This document shows, piece after piece, positions 27,367 through 36,885 of a stretch of DNA of 64,000 bases. The position numbers were made by a program, and so were the translations under genes. This stretch comes from Stappia albiluteola (GTDB lineage Bacteria; Pseudomonadota; Alphaproteobacteria; Rhizobiales; Stappiaceae). The stretch's first letter is position 1; each line of letters begins with the position of its first letter. The notes beneath the pieces were generated by a model. That model was given only the letters and a program-made list of their open reading frames with translations. It was not told the DNA's origin and did no database searches. The stretch is from positions 1 to 64,000 of the forward strand of contig NZ_JACFXV010000006.1 of the NCBI RefSeq assembly GCF_014050225.1, read 5' to 3'.

Positions 27367-27993
27367 AATTCATTCTTTGTCGGGATGAGACAATTTAAGA
27401 GTGCCTCTCGAGTGAGGCTTACGGCCATTCGCGATGGTGCTGATGCCGGGGGCACGGAAAACAGATTTGCAGGAGCCCCGATCTGTCCCGTAATTGCGAC
27501 GGCGGAGGTGAGCAAGATATCATACTACTGCATTCCAAATACAAGGATGATCTCTATGGCGTGGTGACGTAACGGCGCCAGATGAGTTTATTGTGGTGAT
27601 GTCACCATCTGTGGTCCCTATGACGCCCGCCGATTGCGGCTTACTACGGGCGGTCCCATCAAGCGGAAGGAATATGATACCGGTCTAATCATGCGCTGTC
27701 CTTACCGGACACCACGCCACAAGCCTCTCTCGGCGGAGGACGCGCTCGATTTCTGCGAGGGGCGTCAGCTGCAGTCTCGACCGCCGCTGACAGGGATGTG
27801 CAGCGGGCATCTGGAGCGCGGCGAGGCCTTGGCGATCGGTGGCAAGTTGCAGGAGGCCCAGGAAGTGCGCGGCCCCCGTCCGATCGGGCAGGCGCTTGAT
27901 ATGGCGGGGTGACCCGGATGTTTCGGAATCGTCAAAGGGGAGGCGGATCGCTCTCAAGCTTAACGTTGAGGTAGACGCCAAAGATATTCATGA
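27367..27993. other. Stretch without a recognised gene
   Basis: Short open frames on both strands (plus 27634-27912, minus 27685-27981) have no recognisable domain. I looked for a riboswitch-like core around 27395-27520 and did not find one I could support. Confidence 0.3.
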
Positions 27994-28203
27994 AAACGAT
28001 GCGCTTGTCAGCGCGAGTGCGATCAGGCGGTCACGGTGCCTGCCGGGGCCGCCTTCACGTTTAGCCGCTTCATCGTTGCGGAAGCTTCAGATGATTCGCC
28101 TCGCATCGGTGGAATTAAGCTGGTCGCGCCTAGCGGCCACAACCCCTTGGCACTGTTTGCAACGACAATCGCAGTGACCCGAAGTTGCGTTCCATTCGAG
28201 TGA
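27994..28203 (+). pseudogene. Start-less C-terminal protein fragment
   Basis: An open frame after TGA 27991-27993 without a start codon reads KRCACQRECDQAV, then VPAGAAFTFSRFIVAEASDD, PRIGGIKLVAP and LALFATTIAVTRSCVPFE before TGA. The composition is that of a folded beta-rich protein, with three Cys at the front and one near the end. I do not recognise the family. It appears to be the tail of a gene whose front has been lost. Confidence 0.35.
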
Positions 28204-28390
28204 CGGCCCCCTCGCGGGTAACCACACTGGCATTTAAGAGGTTGACGCGCCTGCTTGGAAGTGTCCAGTTGGGGGGAAAAAGCGCCAGCTGGCCACTATC
28301 CCAAACGAGATGCTGGTCCTGATCGTCGACCGTGAAAATCGGCCAGCCAAGGAGGGGCGTGGCAAGCATGGCAATCGTCAAGGTGCCCAC

Positions 28391-28903
28391 TTGAACGCAT
28401 ATACGCGCACAGCAATTCTACTGCACTGGCTGATGGCGGTTCCGTTCGTTGGCCTCCTGGTTGCTGGTGAACTGACGATGGGAGATCATCAGTCTCGTTT
28501 CCTTCCGTCGCTCCATGCAAGTCTTGGTCTGGTTTTGTTCCTGTTGGTTTGCGCGAGGCTCATCTGGCGGTTCAGGCATCCTGCGCCACCGCCAGTTGCC
28601 AACAACAGCATTGCGGTTCTTGGAATCCGCTGTGCACACGTACTCTTGTATGCCGGAATGGTTTTCTTGCCCTTGTCAGGCTGGCTGGCATACACTGAAC
28701 ACGTCCGACTTTCGCTTGGCATTCAACCCGCGCGCTGGTTCGGATACAAAATTCCTCTCCTTCCCGATTTCGGCGTCAATTGGCACCTGATTCACAATTG
28801 GGGCGGCAAGGCATTTATGGCGCTGATCACGCTACATGCGATAGCGGCATTCAAACATCACTTCATTGATAGAGACGATACATTGCGACGTATGCTGAGA
28901 TAG
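28391..28903 (+). CDS. Cytochrome b561
   Basis: About 170 residues from TTG 28391, which follows AAGGTGCCCAC; the frame is open from 28310 but LNAYTRTAILLHWLMAVPF is how the family starts. Four membrane helices with the heme-ligand histidines in ALHW-type (LLHWLMA), SLHASLGL, LIHNWGGKAF and LHAIAAFKHHF. Superoxide-oxidase/b561 proteins pass electrons between quinone and a periplasmic partner. It stands alone, with the next gene 400 bp away. Confidence 0.88.
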   Translation: MNAYTRTAILLHWLMAVPFVGLLVAGELTMGDHQSRFLPSLHASLGLVLFLLVCARLIWRFRHPAPPPVANNSIAVLGIRCAHVLLYAGMVFLPLSGWLAYTEHVRLSLGIQPARWFGYKIPLLPDFGVNWHLIHNWGGKAFMALITLHAIAAFKHHFIDRDDTLRRMLR

Positions 28904-28974
28904 AGCACATACGGATGTAAATCCTCCCTCCCGCATCGCAGCTATCGAACTCAAGAGGCGGGATACCGAGCGAT

Positions 28975-29137
28975 TGCGCATTCGCAAAGGCGTCGGACCT
29001 GCATACTTCTTGCGCCAGTTGAAATAGGTTGCCTAGTTGATACCTGCCTCATGGCAAATCTCCTCGACAGGGACGCCTTCATCTCCGCGCTTCACGATGA
29101 ACGCCTTCTGCGCATCCAAAAAATTCGATGCCTTCAT
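28975..29137 (-). pseudogene. IS3-family OrfA fragment
   Basis: From ATG 29137 on the minus strand the sequence is MKASNFLDAQKAFIVKRGDE, then VPVEEICHEAGIN, a TAG stop, and ATYFNWRKKYAG. This is the helix-turn-helix start of an IS3-group (IS407-like) OrfA, in which the TAG replaces a Ser or similar codon. Only about 55 codons remain; the leucine zipper and OrfB are gone. Confidence 0.75.
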
Positions 29138-29305
29138 GTTCTTCCGCTCCTTCCCAACCAGGAAAATCGTCGCGGAAAATTCTAAACCAAGTCGAGGGCG
29201 CTTAGCGGGAGCACATCACCTTTCAACAACACATCCCAAGATCTGGTGAGTGACTTGCACTTAGCACTATTCGCATAATCGTCCCCTCATATGGAGGATC
29301 ATGCG

Positions 29306-30289
29306 ATGGTCCAGAATGAATCCACAGCGCGCTATGATCAGCCCAAAAGCGGCAAGACACTCAATGGCGGGCGCAAGGAGGGTCTGCTTCAGGTAGGCGT
29401 CGGCCGGGCGATTGCCCACCACGGCGAATTATTGCAAGGAGTGTTTGAGGGCGAGGACGGGCGGCTGCATCGCGGGCTCGTTACGCTGCCATTGGCTGCA
29501 AGGAAATCCACGGTTACCTTCTGGCCCAATGGAGAGGGCGCGATCCGGTGCCGGCCGGCCAACAGAAAAAAGGCGGCGCGGGCGGCGGCGTTGACGTTCA
29601 ACCATCTCGGTTATTCTAAGGTCGGTGGCGACCTCACTCTCGAGAGTGACATCCCAGTCGGTCATGGTTACGGCTCGTCGACGGCCGACGTGATAGCGGC
29701 CATCCGAGCGGCCGCCGCTGCTGCCGGTGTGATATTGCGTCGTTCTACCGTCTGCAAATTGGCAGTTGAAGCGGAAGAGGCAAGTGATGCCATCGCCTAC
29801 GGCGATCAGGTGGTGCTGTTTGCGCATCGCGAAGGCCTCATTCTCGAACATTTCGGCGGTGAGTATCCACCGCTCTTGGTGGTCGGCTTCCGGATCGGTC
29901 GTGCCCGTCCGATCGCCACGCTCCGCTTGCCGCGAGCGCGCTATGACGGCCAAGAGATCGAGCAGTTCAGGGTTTTGCGCGGTCTGACATCTCATGCGGT
30001 GCGGCAGCAGGACCCTCGCTTGATCGGTCGCGTCGCCACCGCGAGTGCCCGCATCAGCCAGCATCATCTTGCCAAACCGCGCTTCGAGGCGGCGGTGAAA
30101 CTTGCGGAAGAGCACGGCGCATGCGGCATCCAGGTCGCTCACAGCGGTACGTTATTGGGAGTGCTCTTCGATGCCGATGAACGCGGCGTCGCGGCACGAG
30201 CAGCCGTCCTTGCCGAGACTTTGGGCCAGGCCGGATTTCTTGGGATTATGACCTTCACCGTCAACGTCGATGGGACCTTACTGCAATGA
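29306..30289 (+). CDS. GHMP-family kinase, PduX/L-threonine-kinase-like
   Basis: 327 residues from ATG 29306, chosen because GGAGG lies 8 bases upstream; a second ATG at 29291 precedes it. The ATP loop of the GHMP superfamily is IPVGHGYGSSTADV (about residues 114-127), preceded by the AHHGELLQG block that in PduX-like kinases corresponds to the substrate side, and the C-terminal motif HSGTLLGVLF matches the glycine-rich GHMP motif 3. It should phosphorylate a hydroxyl of a small substrate; L-threonine or L-serine are plausible. Its stop overlaps the start of the PLP enzyme gene (ATGA), so product transfer between the two is likely. Confidence 0.8.
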   Translation: MVQNESTARYDQPKSGKTLNGGRKEGLLQVGVGRAIAHHGELLQGVFEGEDGRLHRGLVTLPLAARKSTVTFWPNGEGAIRCRPANRKKAARAAALTFNHLGYSKVGGDLTLESDIPVGHGYGSSTADVIAAIRAAAAAAGVILRRSTVCKLAVEAEEASDAIAYGDQVVLFAHREGLILEHFGGEYPPLLVVGFRIGRARPIATLRLPRARYDGQEIEQFRVLRGLTSHAVRQQDPRLIGRVATASARISQHHLAKPRFEAAVKLAEEHGACGIQVAHSGTLLGVLFDADERGVAARAAVLAETLGQAGFLGIMTFTVNVDGTLLQ

Positions 30290-31320
30290 GCGGCGGGGAC
30301 GATTTTCTCACCACCTATGAAACACCGCGCCTCGCGCGATTAGCGCCCAATCTCTTCGCCGCCTGCTTCTCGCTGATGAAGATTTTACCCGCCCGTTTCA
30401 TGCTCGAGCGAGCGCAAGCCGCGGGCCGCCTGCAACCCGGCGGCCCGGTCGCAGAAACCACTTCGGGTACCTTCGGCTTGGCGCTCGCCATGCTCGCGGC
30501 GGTGCGCGGGTTCGATCTCACCTTGGTAAGCGCAGCCAGCCTGCTAGACGAAACCCTCAGGCGCCGCCTAGAACACTTAGGTGCCAAAGTCCATGTCATC
30601 GATGACCCGGAAGGTTCCGGCGCCCAATCCGAGCGACTCAACCGCCTCAAAGAGATATTGGAAGACTGCCCGGAAACGTTCTGGCCGCAGCAATACGACA
30701 ATCCCGACAATCGGTTGGCCTATGGTCGACTTGCCGAATGGATGACCCGCACAATCGGTCGAGTGGACTGCCTTGTCGGCTGTGTCGGTTCAGGTGGCTC
30801 GTTGTGCGGCACCGGCAGCTTCCTCCGCGAAGTCTTTCCGGACCTGACTATCATTGCCGTGGATACCCATCGCAGCGTCCTGTTCGGTCACGCGCCAGGG
30901 CGACGGCTCCTGCGTGGCCTCGGCAACTCGATCATGCCATTAAATTTGCGCCATGAGATGGTCGACGAGATCCATTGGGTCGGTGCGTTTCCAGCGTTTG
31001 CTTCGGCGCTTCGCCTTCATCATGACCATGCCCTCTTCATGGGGCCCACCAGCGGGGCGGCGGCGTTGGTGGCGGCATGGTACGCGCGCAGGTATCCGGA
31101 TGCGCTGATCGGTGTCATTATGCCCGATGAAGGCCACCGCTATCAGCATACGATCTACGATGACCGCTGGCTTGCGGTGCTCGAGGGCTGGCCGATAGTT
31201 GTCCCTCACGAACCCGATACTCTCACGCAGGTAGAGGCGCGGGGGGAGAGCGAATGGACACGCCTTTTCTGGGACCGCAAAGCACTGCGCACAATGCTTG
31301 AGGCCGAGCGTGGCGCGTAG
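30286..31320 (+). CDS. PLP-dependent cysteine-synthase-family enzyme
   Basis: 344 residues. Fold type II: the Schiff-base Lys lies in SLMKILPARFMLERA (the usual GGSVKDR loop is altered but Lys keeps its place), the substrate loop in ETTSGTFGLALA (normally TSGNTG), and the phosphate-binding Gly loop in GCVGSGGSLCGTG. The usual Asn of TSGN is replaced by T-F, which argues against a standard O-acetylserine sulfhydrylase. Preceded by a kinase in the same operon, it may use a phosphorylated amino acid as substrate for beta-replacement, as SbnA-like enzymes do. This is inference. Confidence 0.8.
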   Translation: MSGGDDFLTTYETPRLARLAPNLFAACFSLMKILPARFMLERAQAAGRLQPGGPVAETTSGTFGLALAMLAAVRGFDLTLVSAASLLDETLRRRLEHLGAKVHVIDDPEGSGAQSERLNRLKEILEDCPETFWPQQYDNPDNRLAYGRLAEWMTRTIGRVDCLVGCVGSGGSLCGTGSFLREVFPDLTIIAVDTHRSVLFGHAPGRRLLRGLGNSIMPLNLRHEMVDEIHWVGAFPAFASALRLHHDHALFMGPTSGAAALVAAWYARRYPDALIGVIMPDEGHRYQHTIYDDRWLAVLEGWPIVVPHEPDTLTQVEARGESEWTRLFWDRKALRTMLEAERGA

Positions 31321-31404
31321 ATCGTCGGTCGTGCATCACGGTCATCTTGCGTGTGGTTCTTTCCGGGACCATTGTCAAGGGCAGCCACGCACCATAGCGA
31401 AACA

Positions 31405-31442
31405 CAGCCGCTGCCCGTATTTACAGCCGCTGCCCGTATTTA
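31405..31442. repeat. Perfect 19-bp tandem duplication
   Basis: The unit CAGCCGCTGCCCGTATTTA occurs at 31405-31423 and again, without spacer or mismatch, at 31424-31442, between two convergent genes. It looks like a recent slippage or repair event. Confidence 0.85.
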
Positions 31443-31471
31443 TGGTATCGCTACGCGACATTGCGGGACCT

Positions 31472-32956
31472 CTACCAGCGCATTTGACGTATCAGCGGAA
31501 GGACCAGAGTCAGCGCCGCGATAACGAGGAAGGTGAGGCTGATCGGGCTTGTCACGAAAAGTACCGGGCTGCCGAAGCCGAGGATCAAGCCCTGACGGAG
31601 ATTTTCCTCAAGCAGCGAGCCGAGCAAGAAGGCAAGGAGCAGCGGCGCAAGATCGAAGCCGCTTTTTCTGAGGCTATAGGCAAGGAAACCGCAGATGGTG
31701 ACAACGCCGACATCGAACAGGCTGTTGTTGATGGAGAAGGCGCCGATCACGCAGAAGATCAGAATCGAGAGGGCCATCATCGCCGGCGGGATACGTAACA
31801 GCAGCACGAAGACGCGGATGAGCGGCACGTTGAGTACGATCAGCATGGCGTTGCCGATCAGCATGCTGGCGATCACGCCCCAGAAGAGATCGGGATGATC
31901 GACAATGAGCCGCGGACCAGGCACGACGCCCTGCATGAGGAGGCCGCCCATGATGACACCGATCACCGCATTAGCTGGAATGCCGAGGCACAGGAGCGGA
32001 ATGAAGCTTGCCTGGGCTGCAGCATTGTTGGCGCTTTCGGGGCCGGCCAGCCCCTCGATAGCACCCTTGCCGAAACGCTCAGGCTGGCGCGCAATGCGCT
32101 TTTCCATGACGTAGCTGGCAAAGCTTGCGATCAGAGCGCCGCCACCAGGAAGAAGGCCGAGAAAGAAACCCAGCACCGTGCCCCGCGTCATCGGCATGGC
32201 GGAATCCTTCCAGTCCTTGGCATCAGGCAGCAGGTCGCGTAGGCGGTAGCGAGCCGACAGCGCCGGGGTAAAATCCCGTTGGCGCTCGGCGAGGATCAGC
32301 ACCTCGCTAACCCCGAACATGCCCATGGCGAGAACAGCGACGTGGAAGCCATCGCGCAGATAGGGGATGGAGAAGGTATAGCGTTCCTCGCCTGAGACGA
32401 GGTCGACGCCGACGGAGGAAAGCAGAAGGCCGAGCGCCACCATAGCCCAGGCACGGATGCGAGGCCCTTCGCCGATATTGGTGGCGAGGGTCAGGCCGAA
32501 CACCACAAGGGTGGTCTTTTCGACCGGACCAAAGGCCAGCGCCGTCGACGCGAAGGCCGGGCCCACCAGTGCAATCACAAAGGTCGCCAGCACACCGGCG
32601 ATGAAGCTCGCAAAGGCAGTGATGCCGAGCGCCACGCCGGCGCGGCCGGCCCGCGCCATCGGATAGCCGTCGAAGCAGCTGACCACGCTTGCAGCTTCCC
32701 CCGGCACGCGGAGTAGGATCGAGGCCGTTGAGCCGCCATAAAGCGACCCATAATAGATGCCGGCGAGCAGTATGACCGCAGCTGTCGGCTCTAGCATGAC
32801 TGAAACCGGCAGCAACAGGCTGATGGTTGCGGTCGGACCAAGTCCCGGCAGGATGCCGATCGCGGTGCCGAGGACAGCGCCCAGGAAGGCGACGGCAAGA
32901 TTGGTGGGCTCAAGGGCGACGCCCAGCCCGCCCATCAAATTGACCATGGCATCCAT
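31472..32956 (-). CDS. tctA: Tripartite tricarboxylate transporter, large membrane subunit
   Basis: 494 residues with about 11-12 helices. The TctA signature GTAIGILPGLGPTATISLLLP occurs near residue 32, and the second copy, LGFFLGLLPGGGALIASFASY, near residue 265, the two halves of the inverted-repeat membrane domain. It works with TctB and a periplasmic TctC receptor to import carboxylates using the ion gradient. It is the last gene of the minus-strand operon that starts with iclR, just after tctB. The cargo cannot be told from sequence, but the amino-acid enzymes alongside suggest an amino-acid-like acid. Confidence 0.93.
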   Translation of the reverse strand: MDAMVNLMGGLGVALEPTNLAVAFLGAVLGTAIGILPGLGPTATISLLLPVSVMLEPTAAVILLAGIYYGSLYGGSTASILLRVPGEAASVVSCFDGYPMARAGRAGVALGITAFASFIAGVLATFVIALVGPAFASTALAFGPVEKTTLVVFGLTLATNIGEGPRIRAWAMVALGLLLSSVGVDLVSGEERYTFSIPYLRDGFHVAVLAMGMFGVSEVLILAERQRDFTPALSARYRLRDLLPDAKDWKDSAMPMTRGTVLGFFLGLLPGGGALIASFASYVMEKRIARQPERFGKGAIEGLAGPESANNAAAQASFIPLLCLGIPANAVIGVIMGGLLMQGVVPGPRLIVDHPDLFWGVIASMLIGNAMLIVLNVPLIRVFVLLLRIPPAMMALSILIFCVIGAFSINNSLFDVGVVTICGFLAYSLRKSGFDLAPLLLAFLLGSLLEENLRQGLILGFGSPVLFVTSPISLTFLVIAALTLVLPLIRQMRW

Positions 32957-33394
32957 TTATCCGATCCCCAAAATACCCGCCGGCAGCGGCACGCTGAGAA
33001 AATGGCGAAAGACGCCCCAGGACAGCATGGCCAGCACTATGGCGACGCCTAGCGCGCAAGCCCATGAGCGGTTTTCGATCCCGCGCAACACGCCGAGGAT
33101 GAGGCCAACTGTGGCAACGACCGCGCCAAGAGTTTTCATCGCGAGCCCGAAACCGGCGATCGCGGCTGCGTAGCGCAGGAGTCGTCCGCGATCGACCGGC
33201 TCGTCCTCAGCCTCGGCGACCCCGCCCTGAAGCGCCGCAGCGAGGGAAGTGGCGAACAGCAGCGATCCGGCGGCGAAGGGGAACAGGCCTGGTCCTGGCC
33301 GGTCCACTGTCCACAGGCCAAGTCGCCACGCCATTGCCGCGGCGAGAATCCCGGCCGCCGCGAGGCCGATTGCGCTCATTCGCGCCGGGTTCAT
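32957..33394 (-). CDS. tctB: Tripartite tricarboxylate transporter, small membrane subunit
   Basis: 145 residues from ATG 33394, which overlaps the tctC stop (ATGA). Four helices with the typical weakly conserved TctB pattern: GLAAAGILAAAMAWRLGLW, then GPGLFPFAAGSLLFATSLA (the P-G-x-x-P-x-x motif after helix 1), and two C-terminal helices. The frame is open to 33559 but the upstream part is antisense or out-of-frame to tctC. Lies between tctA and tctC, as usual. Confidence 0.88.
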   Translation of the reverse strand: MNPARMSAIGLAAAGILAAAMAWRLGLWTVDRPGPGLFPFAAGSLLFATSLAAALQGGVAEAEDEPVDRGRLLRYAAAIAGFGLAMKTLGAVVATVGLILGVLRGIENRSWACALGVAIVLAMLSWGVFRHFLSVPLPAGILGIG

Positions 33395-34353
33395 GGACGC
33401 AGCCCAAGGGCATTGATCTGCTGGCCAATCTCGCGATATCCGTCGACCACGGTCTGCGTGAAGCTGGCGCTGTCGACATAGACCCTGTGGCCGTGCAAGG
33501 TCTTGAGGAAGCCCTCGTAGGCATGGCTCGCGGTCATCTCCTCGAGGAACTCCTCCCACCAGGAAACGAACTCAACCGGCAGATTGGCCGGTCCGAAAAG
33601 GCCATAGACGGCGGGAATAGCGAGCGGGTAGCCACGTGTCTTGAAAGTGGGCAGTTCAGGCTGTTCGGGGATTGGGTCCGGCCCCGTCTCGATCAAGAGT
33701 CGGATGGAACCAGCTTCCAGATGCGGACCGTAGCCGGAGGCGACCACCGCGTCGATATGACCGCCGAGCAGTGCGGTAACGGCTTCGGCGCCGCCGCCGA
33801 AGGGCACGAACACCGCCTCGACCCCTTCCTGACGAAAGGCTGCCTCTGTCGCGATGTGCGCCAGTCCTCGTGGTGCGGCCGTCGCCCATCTGAGCCGGCC
33901 TGGATTAGCTCTGGCGTAATCGAGTGCTTCGTCCCAGGTCGCAAACGGGCTGTCGGCGTGCACGAAGAACGGAATCGAGATGCCGGCATAGGCGGCGACG
34001 TAGGTAAAGTCATTCGCCGGATCGTAGGGCACCTTCTGGATGTGTGGCGCCACCATTAGGGGACTTGCTGAAAAGAGTGACAGGACCGATCCATCGGGCT
34101 TGGCGCGGGCCACCTGGTCGGTGGCGATCGTGCCGCCTGCCCCTGGCCGGAAATCGAGTGTTATGGCCAAGTCGCGGGCGGATTTGGCATATTGGGCGGC
34201 GGTGCGGGCTGCTAGATCGCCGGCGCCACCAGCGGCAAAGCCGACGACAATAGTGGCGTCACCAGCCGGATAGGGACGTGTGGCGGTGAGCGCCGGCAAT
34301 GGCAGGGGAACTGCGGCCAGTGTTGAGCCGATCAAAAAGCTGCGTCGATCCAT
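33391..34353 (-). CDS. tctC: Tripartite tricarboxylate transporter, periplasmic receptor
   Basis: 320 residues with a signal peptide (RRSFLIGSTLAAVPLPLPALTA). The Bug-family receptor motifs are visible: IVVGFAAGGAGDLAAR in the first strand and DFRPGAGGTIATDQVARAKPDG at the substrate loop, with ASPLMVAPHIQKVPYDP and HIDAVVAS further on. It binds one small carboxylate in the periplasm and delivers it to TctAB. It lies 25 bp downstream of the threonine-synthase-like gene in the same operon. Confidence 0.9.
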   Translation of the reverse strand: MDRRSFLIGSTLAAVPLPLPALTATRPYPAGDATIVVGFAAGGAGDLAARTAAQYAKSARDLAITLDFRPGAGGTIATDQVARAKPDGSVLSLFSASPLMVAPHIQKVPYDPANDFTYVAAYAGISIPFFVHADSPFATWDEALDYARANPGRLRWATAAPRGLAHIATEAAFRQEGVEAVFVPFGGGAEAVTALLGGHIDAVVASGYGPHLEAGSIRLLIETGPDPIPEQPELPTFKTRGYPLAIPAVYGLFGPANLPVEFVSWWEEFLEEMTASHAYEGFLKTLHGHRVYVDSASFTQTVVDGYREIGQQINALGLRP

Positions 34354-34378
34354 TTTCCCACTCCTTTGTCTGTTCTTC

Positions 34379-35680
34379 TTAGTTGGCTGGTTGAAGGCTT
34401 ACTTCGTGGTCCGCCTTTGGGCCGAGCAGGTCGTTTCTGGACAATTGTCGCCACGCCTCGGCAACCGATGTGAAGCTCCGTTGGGCTTCGCTGTACCGCA
34501 GCGAACGATCGATGTCTTTCAGGCCGCTGGCGGTCACCACGGCAACAACTCGATCATCAGGTGCGATGACATTTTTCTTTCGGAGGAACTCAATGGCGAC
34601 AAAGGGGGCAACCGAGGCCAGTTCAGCGAATATCCCTTCCTTAACCGCCAGATCCTCCTGCCAAGTGATCAGGCCGCTATTGCCGACAGGCACGGCCAGG
34701 CCATCCGACTGCCTGAGCGCATTCAATGCCTGAAACGTGCTGCGCGTGGCACCGATCGAAACAGCAAGAGAGTCGAACCCGGCCTTCATGTCGGGTATGC
34801 AATCGCCATCGCCGGCCAGCGCAGCAGTCAGCGATCCGTGCACTTCGGCGGCAACCAGCCGCGGCAGGCGGGCGATCGTGCGCTGCTCATGGAGTTCCCT
34901 AAAGCCTTGCCAAATTCCGGCCAGCGCATCGCCATAGCAGACCGGAAGAACGCACCAGTCGGGAACGGCACCTCTCATCTGTTCGACAATTTCGTAAGCA
35001 AGTGTCTTGTAACCCTCGATGCCGGCCGGATGACTACCGATGACGGGAGCACGGAAGGGAGAGGTAGCAAACCAGCCATAGCGCTTAACTCCCTCGGCGA
35101 TGAAGTCCCAGCGATCGGCCTTGTTTGCAAAGGGCACGACAATTGCGCCCATCTTGCGGATCTGGGCGAGCATCGGGCCGGTTGCGCCGGCGAAAGTGGC
35201 AACGATACAGGTGAGGCCCGCCCGTGCCGCATAGGCGGCAAGCGAAGCGCCCGCGTTACCCGAGGAGGCGGTTGCCACGACATACGCCCCCTGCATGCGC
35301 GCTACCGAGACGGCGACAGACGAAAAGCGATCCTTGTGCGACCAGGTCGGGTTGCGGCCTTCGTCCTTGATGAAAAGATAAGGAAGGCCCATCCGACTGC
35401 CGATTGCGGGTGCCGGCACAAGCGGCGTTAGACCTTCGCCGAGGGAGACAGCATCGGACGCGGGACATGGAAGGTGATGAGCATAGCGCCACAGCGAAGG
35501 CAATGCCGCCGTTGAGCCCGAATGGCATTCGGCTGAGGCGATATCTTCGTCATGGTATGCAACGCACAGATTTGCGGGTGCTTTGTCATAGCAGGCCGGG
35601 CAGCCGCGCGAGTCGATGGCAAGCTCTGTGGGATAGTGGCATCCGCAGCGGATGCATTTATAGCCATGAAGCGTCTTCAT
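34379..35680 (-). CDS. Threonine-synthase-like PLP enzyme with zinc-ribbon N-terminus
   Basis: 433 residues from ATG 35680, coupled to the M24 gene stop (ATGA). The N-terminal Cys pairs (CIRCGC and CPACYDK) form a zinc ribbon of the kind found in some threonine synthases. PLP Lys is in WSHKDRFSSVA (about 142), the substrate loop in TASSGNAGASLAAY, the phosphate loop in PVCYGDALAG. Threonine synthase converts O-phospho-homoserine to threonine; here the cluster context and an unusual phosphate loop suggest a different phosphorylated or carboxylate amino acid. It is not the housekeeping copy judging by its neighbours. Confidence 0.8.
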   Translation of the reverse strand: MKTLHGYKCIRCGCHYPTELAIDSRGCPACYDKAPANLCVAYHDEDIASAECHSGSTAALPSLWRYAHHLPCPASDAVSLGEGLTPLVPAPAIGSRMGLPYLFIKDEGRNPTWSHKDRFSSVAVSVARMQGAYVVATASSGNAGASLAAYAARAGLTCIVATFAGATGPMLAQIRKMGAIVVPFANKADRWDFIAEGVKRYGWFATSPFRAPVIGSHPAGIEGYKTLAYEIVEQMRGAVPDWCVLPVCYGDALAGIWQGFRELHEQRTIARLPRLVAAEVHGSLTAALAGDGDCIPDMKAGFDSLAVSIGATRSTFQALNALRQSDGLAVPVGNSGLITWQEDLAVKEGIFAELASVAPFVAIEFLRKKNVIAPDDRVVAVVTASGLKDIDRSLRYSEAQRSFTSVAEAWRQLSRNDLLGPKADHEVSLQPAN

Positions 35681-36885
35681 GGCGACAGCACCGTGAGGTC
35701 GCCGCTGGTGGCCATCAGCCGCTCGACACCGTCGACCTGCACCACCACCATGTCCTCGACCTGCAGGCCCCAGCGGCCGAGCTGGTAATAGGGCGTCTCG
35801 ATACACAGCACCATGCCGGTTTCGATGATCTCGTCGCTGGTTGCGGTCAGCGACGGAGCGTCATAGCCGTCGATCCCGATGCCATGACCGACATGATTGC
35901 GCCGGTAGTGGCCAATCCCCTCTCGGCGAACCGTTTCAACGGCCGCCTCGAAGACGTCGGCAACGCGCACGCCCGGCCTAATCAACTCGCAAGCCCGTTC
36001 GACCCCGGCTAGCAGGGCGCGGTGACAGCGGAGCACTTCCTCTGACGGCTCGCCGAAAGTGGCAATGCGGGCAATGTCGGCGCGATAGTGACGGCACCGC
36101 CCACCGACATCGAAGCGGATGACATCGCCCTGTCTCAGCTTGCGATCGGAAGGCTGGACGTTCATCAGAGCGCTTCTCTCGCCGAAACCGATGCAGCCCA
36201 GAACCGGAAAGGCATCGTCCTGGACGGTCTGGGCATGGAAGGCGCGGGCTAGGTCGAGCTCACTAGCTCCTTTGCGGGCGACTGCAAGCGCCGCCGCAAT
36301 CGAGCGCTCCGCGATCTGGGCGACCTTGGAAAGCCGGGCGATCTCTTCGTCGGTCTTGACCGCGCGCACGTGCCGAAACAGCCCGGCGGCCGGGAGAAGG
36401 CTGGCATCAGGCAGGCGCTCCTTTAGCATATCGATCTGGCCGGGCATCAGGCCGATCTCATCTATGCCGATACGGGCGCGCGTGAGGCCCGCGTCGGTCA
36501 GTGCCGCGACGAGCGCGGAGAGCGCATCGCTATGATTGAGCGCCTCCTGCAGTTCGAGCAGCCGCTGGCTGACCGGATCCTTTGCATCATCGGGGTGCCC
36601 ATCGACATGGAAGGCGCCATAGCGACGCACGCGCTCGACCCAGATTTGCTGGTCGGCGACCAGATCGAGTGTGGCCGTGCTGGTGACGATCTCAGGTTCG
36701 CCCTTGCCGGGCGACGGCCACACGACATAGGCCTGAGGGCCGCGACGGATCCATTGCGGCATCGCCCAGAAGCCGCTCATATAGGTGACGTTTTCTGGGG
36801 TGGTGGCGACGACCGCGTCAAGCTGCAACTCGACCATTCGAGCGTGAAGGCGATCCTTGTTGAGCAGCACGGCGTCAGGCGGCAT
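35677..36885 (-). CDS. M24-family metallopeptidase-like hydrolase
   Basis: 402 residues from ATG 36885. An N-terminal creatinase-type domain (about 1-160) is followed by the pita-bread domain. All five metal ligands are present: the Asp pair (RFDVGGRCRHYRADIARIA), His in NHVGHGIGIDGYD, Glu in CIETPYY and Glu in QVEDMVVV. Members include Xaa-Pro peptidases, creatinase and ectoine hydrolase; they cut C-N bonds next to a carboxylate. In this operon it probably releases an amino acid from an imported conjugate. The start overlaps the iclR end by 11 bases. Confidence 0.87.
   Translation of the reverse strand: MPPDAVLLNKDRLHARMVELQLDAVVATTPENVTYMSGFWAMPQWIRRGPQAYVVWPSPGKGEPEIVTSTATLDLVADQQIWVERVRRYGAFHVDGHPDDAKDPVSQRLLELQEALNHSDALSALVAALTDAGLTRARIGIDEIGLMPGQIDMLKERLPDASLLPAAGLFRHVRAVKTDEEIARLSKVAQIAERSIAAALAVARKGASELDLARAFHAQTVQDDAFPVLGCIGFGERSALMNVQPSDRKLRQGDVIRFDVGGRCRHYRADIARIATFGEPSEEVLRCHRALLAGVERACELIRPGVRVADVFEAAVETVRREGIGHYRRNHVGHGIGIDGYDAPSLTATSDEIIETGMVLCIETPYYQLGRWGLQVEDMVVVQVDGVERLMATSGDLTVLSP

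Noticed and set aside
27395-27520. Possible riboswitch-like GC-rich leader
   Set aside because: Did not match the core of a cobalamin or other riboswitch that I could align by eye, and no gene follows closely.
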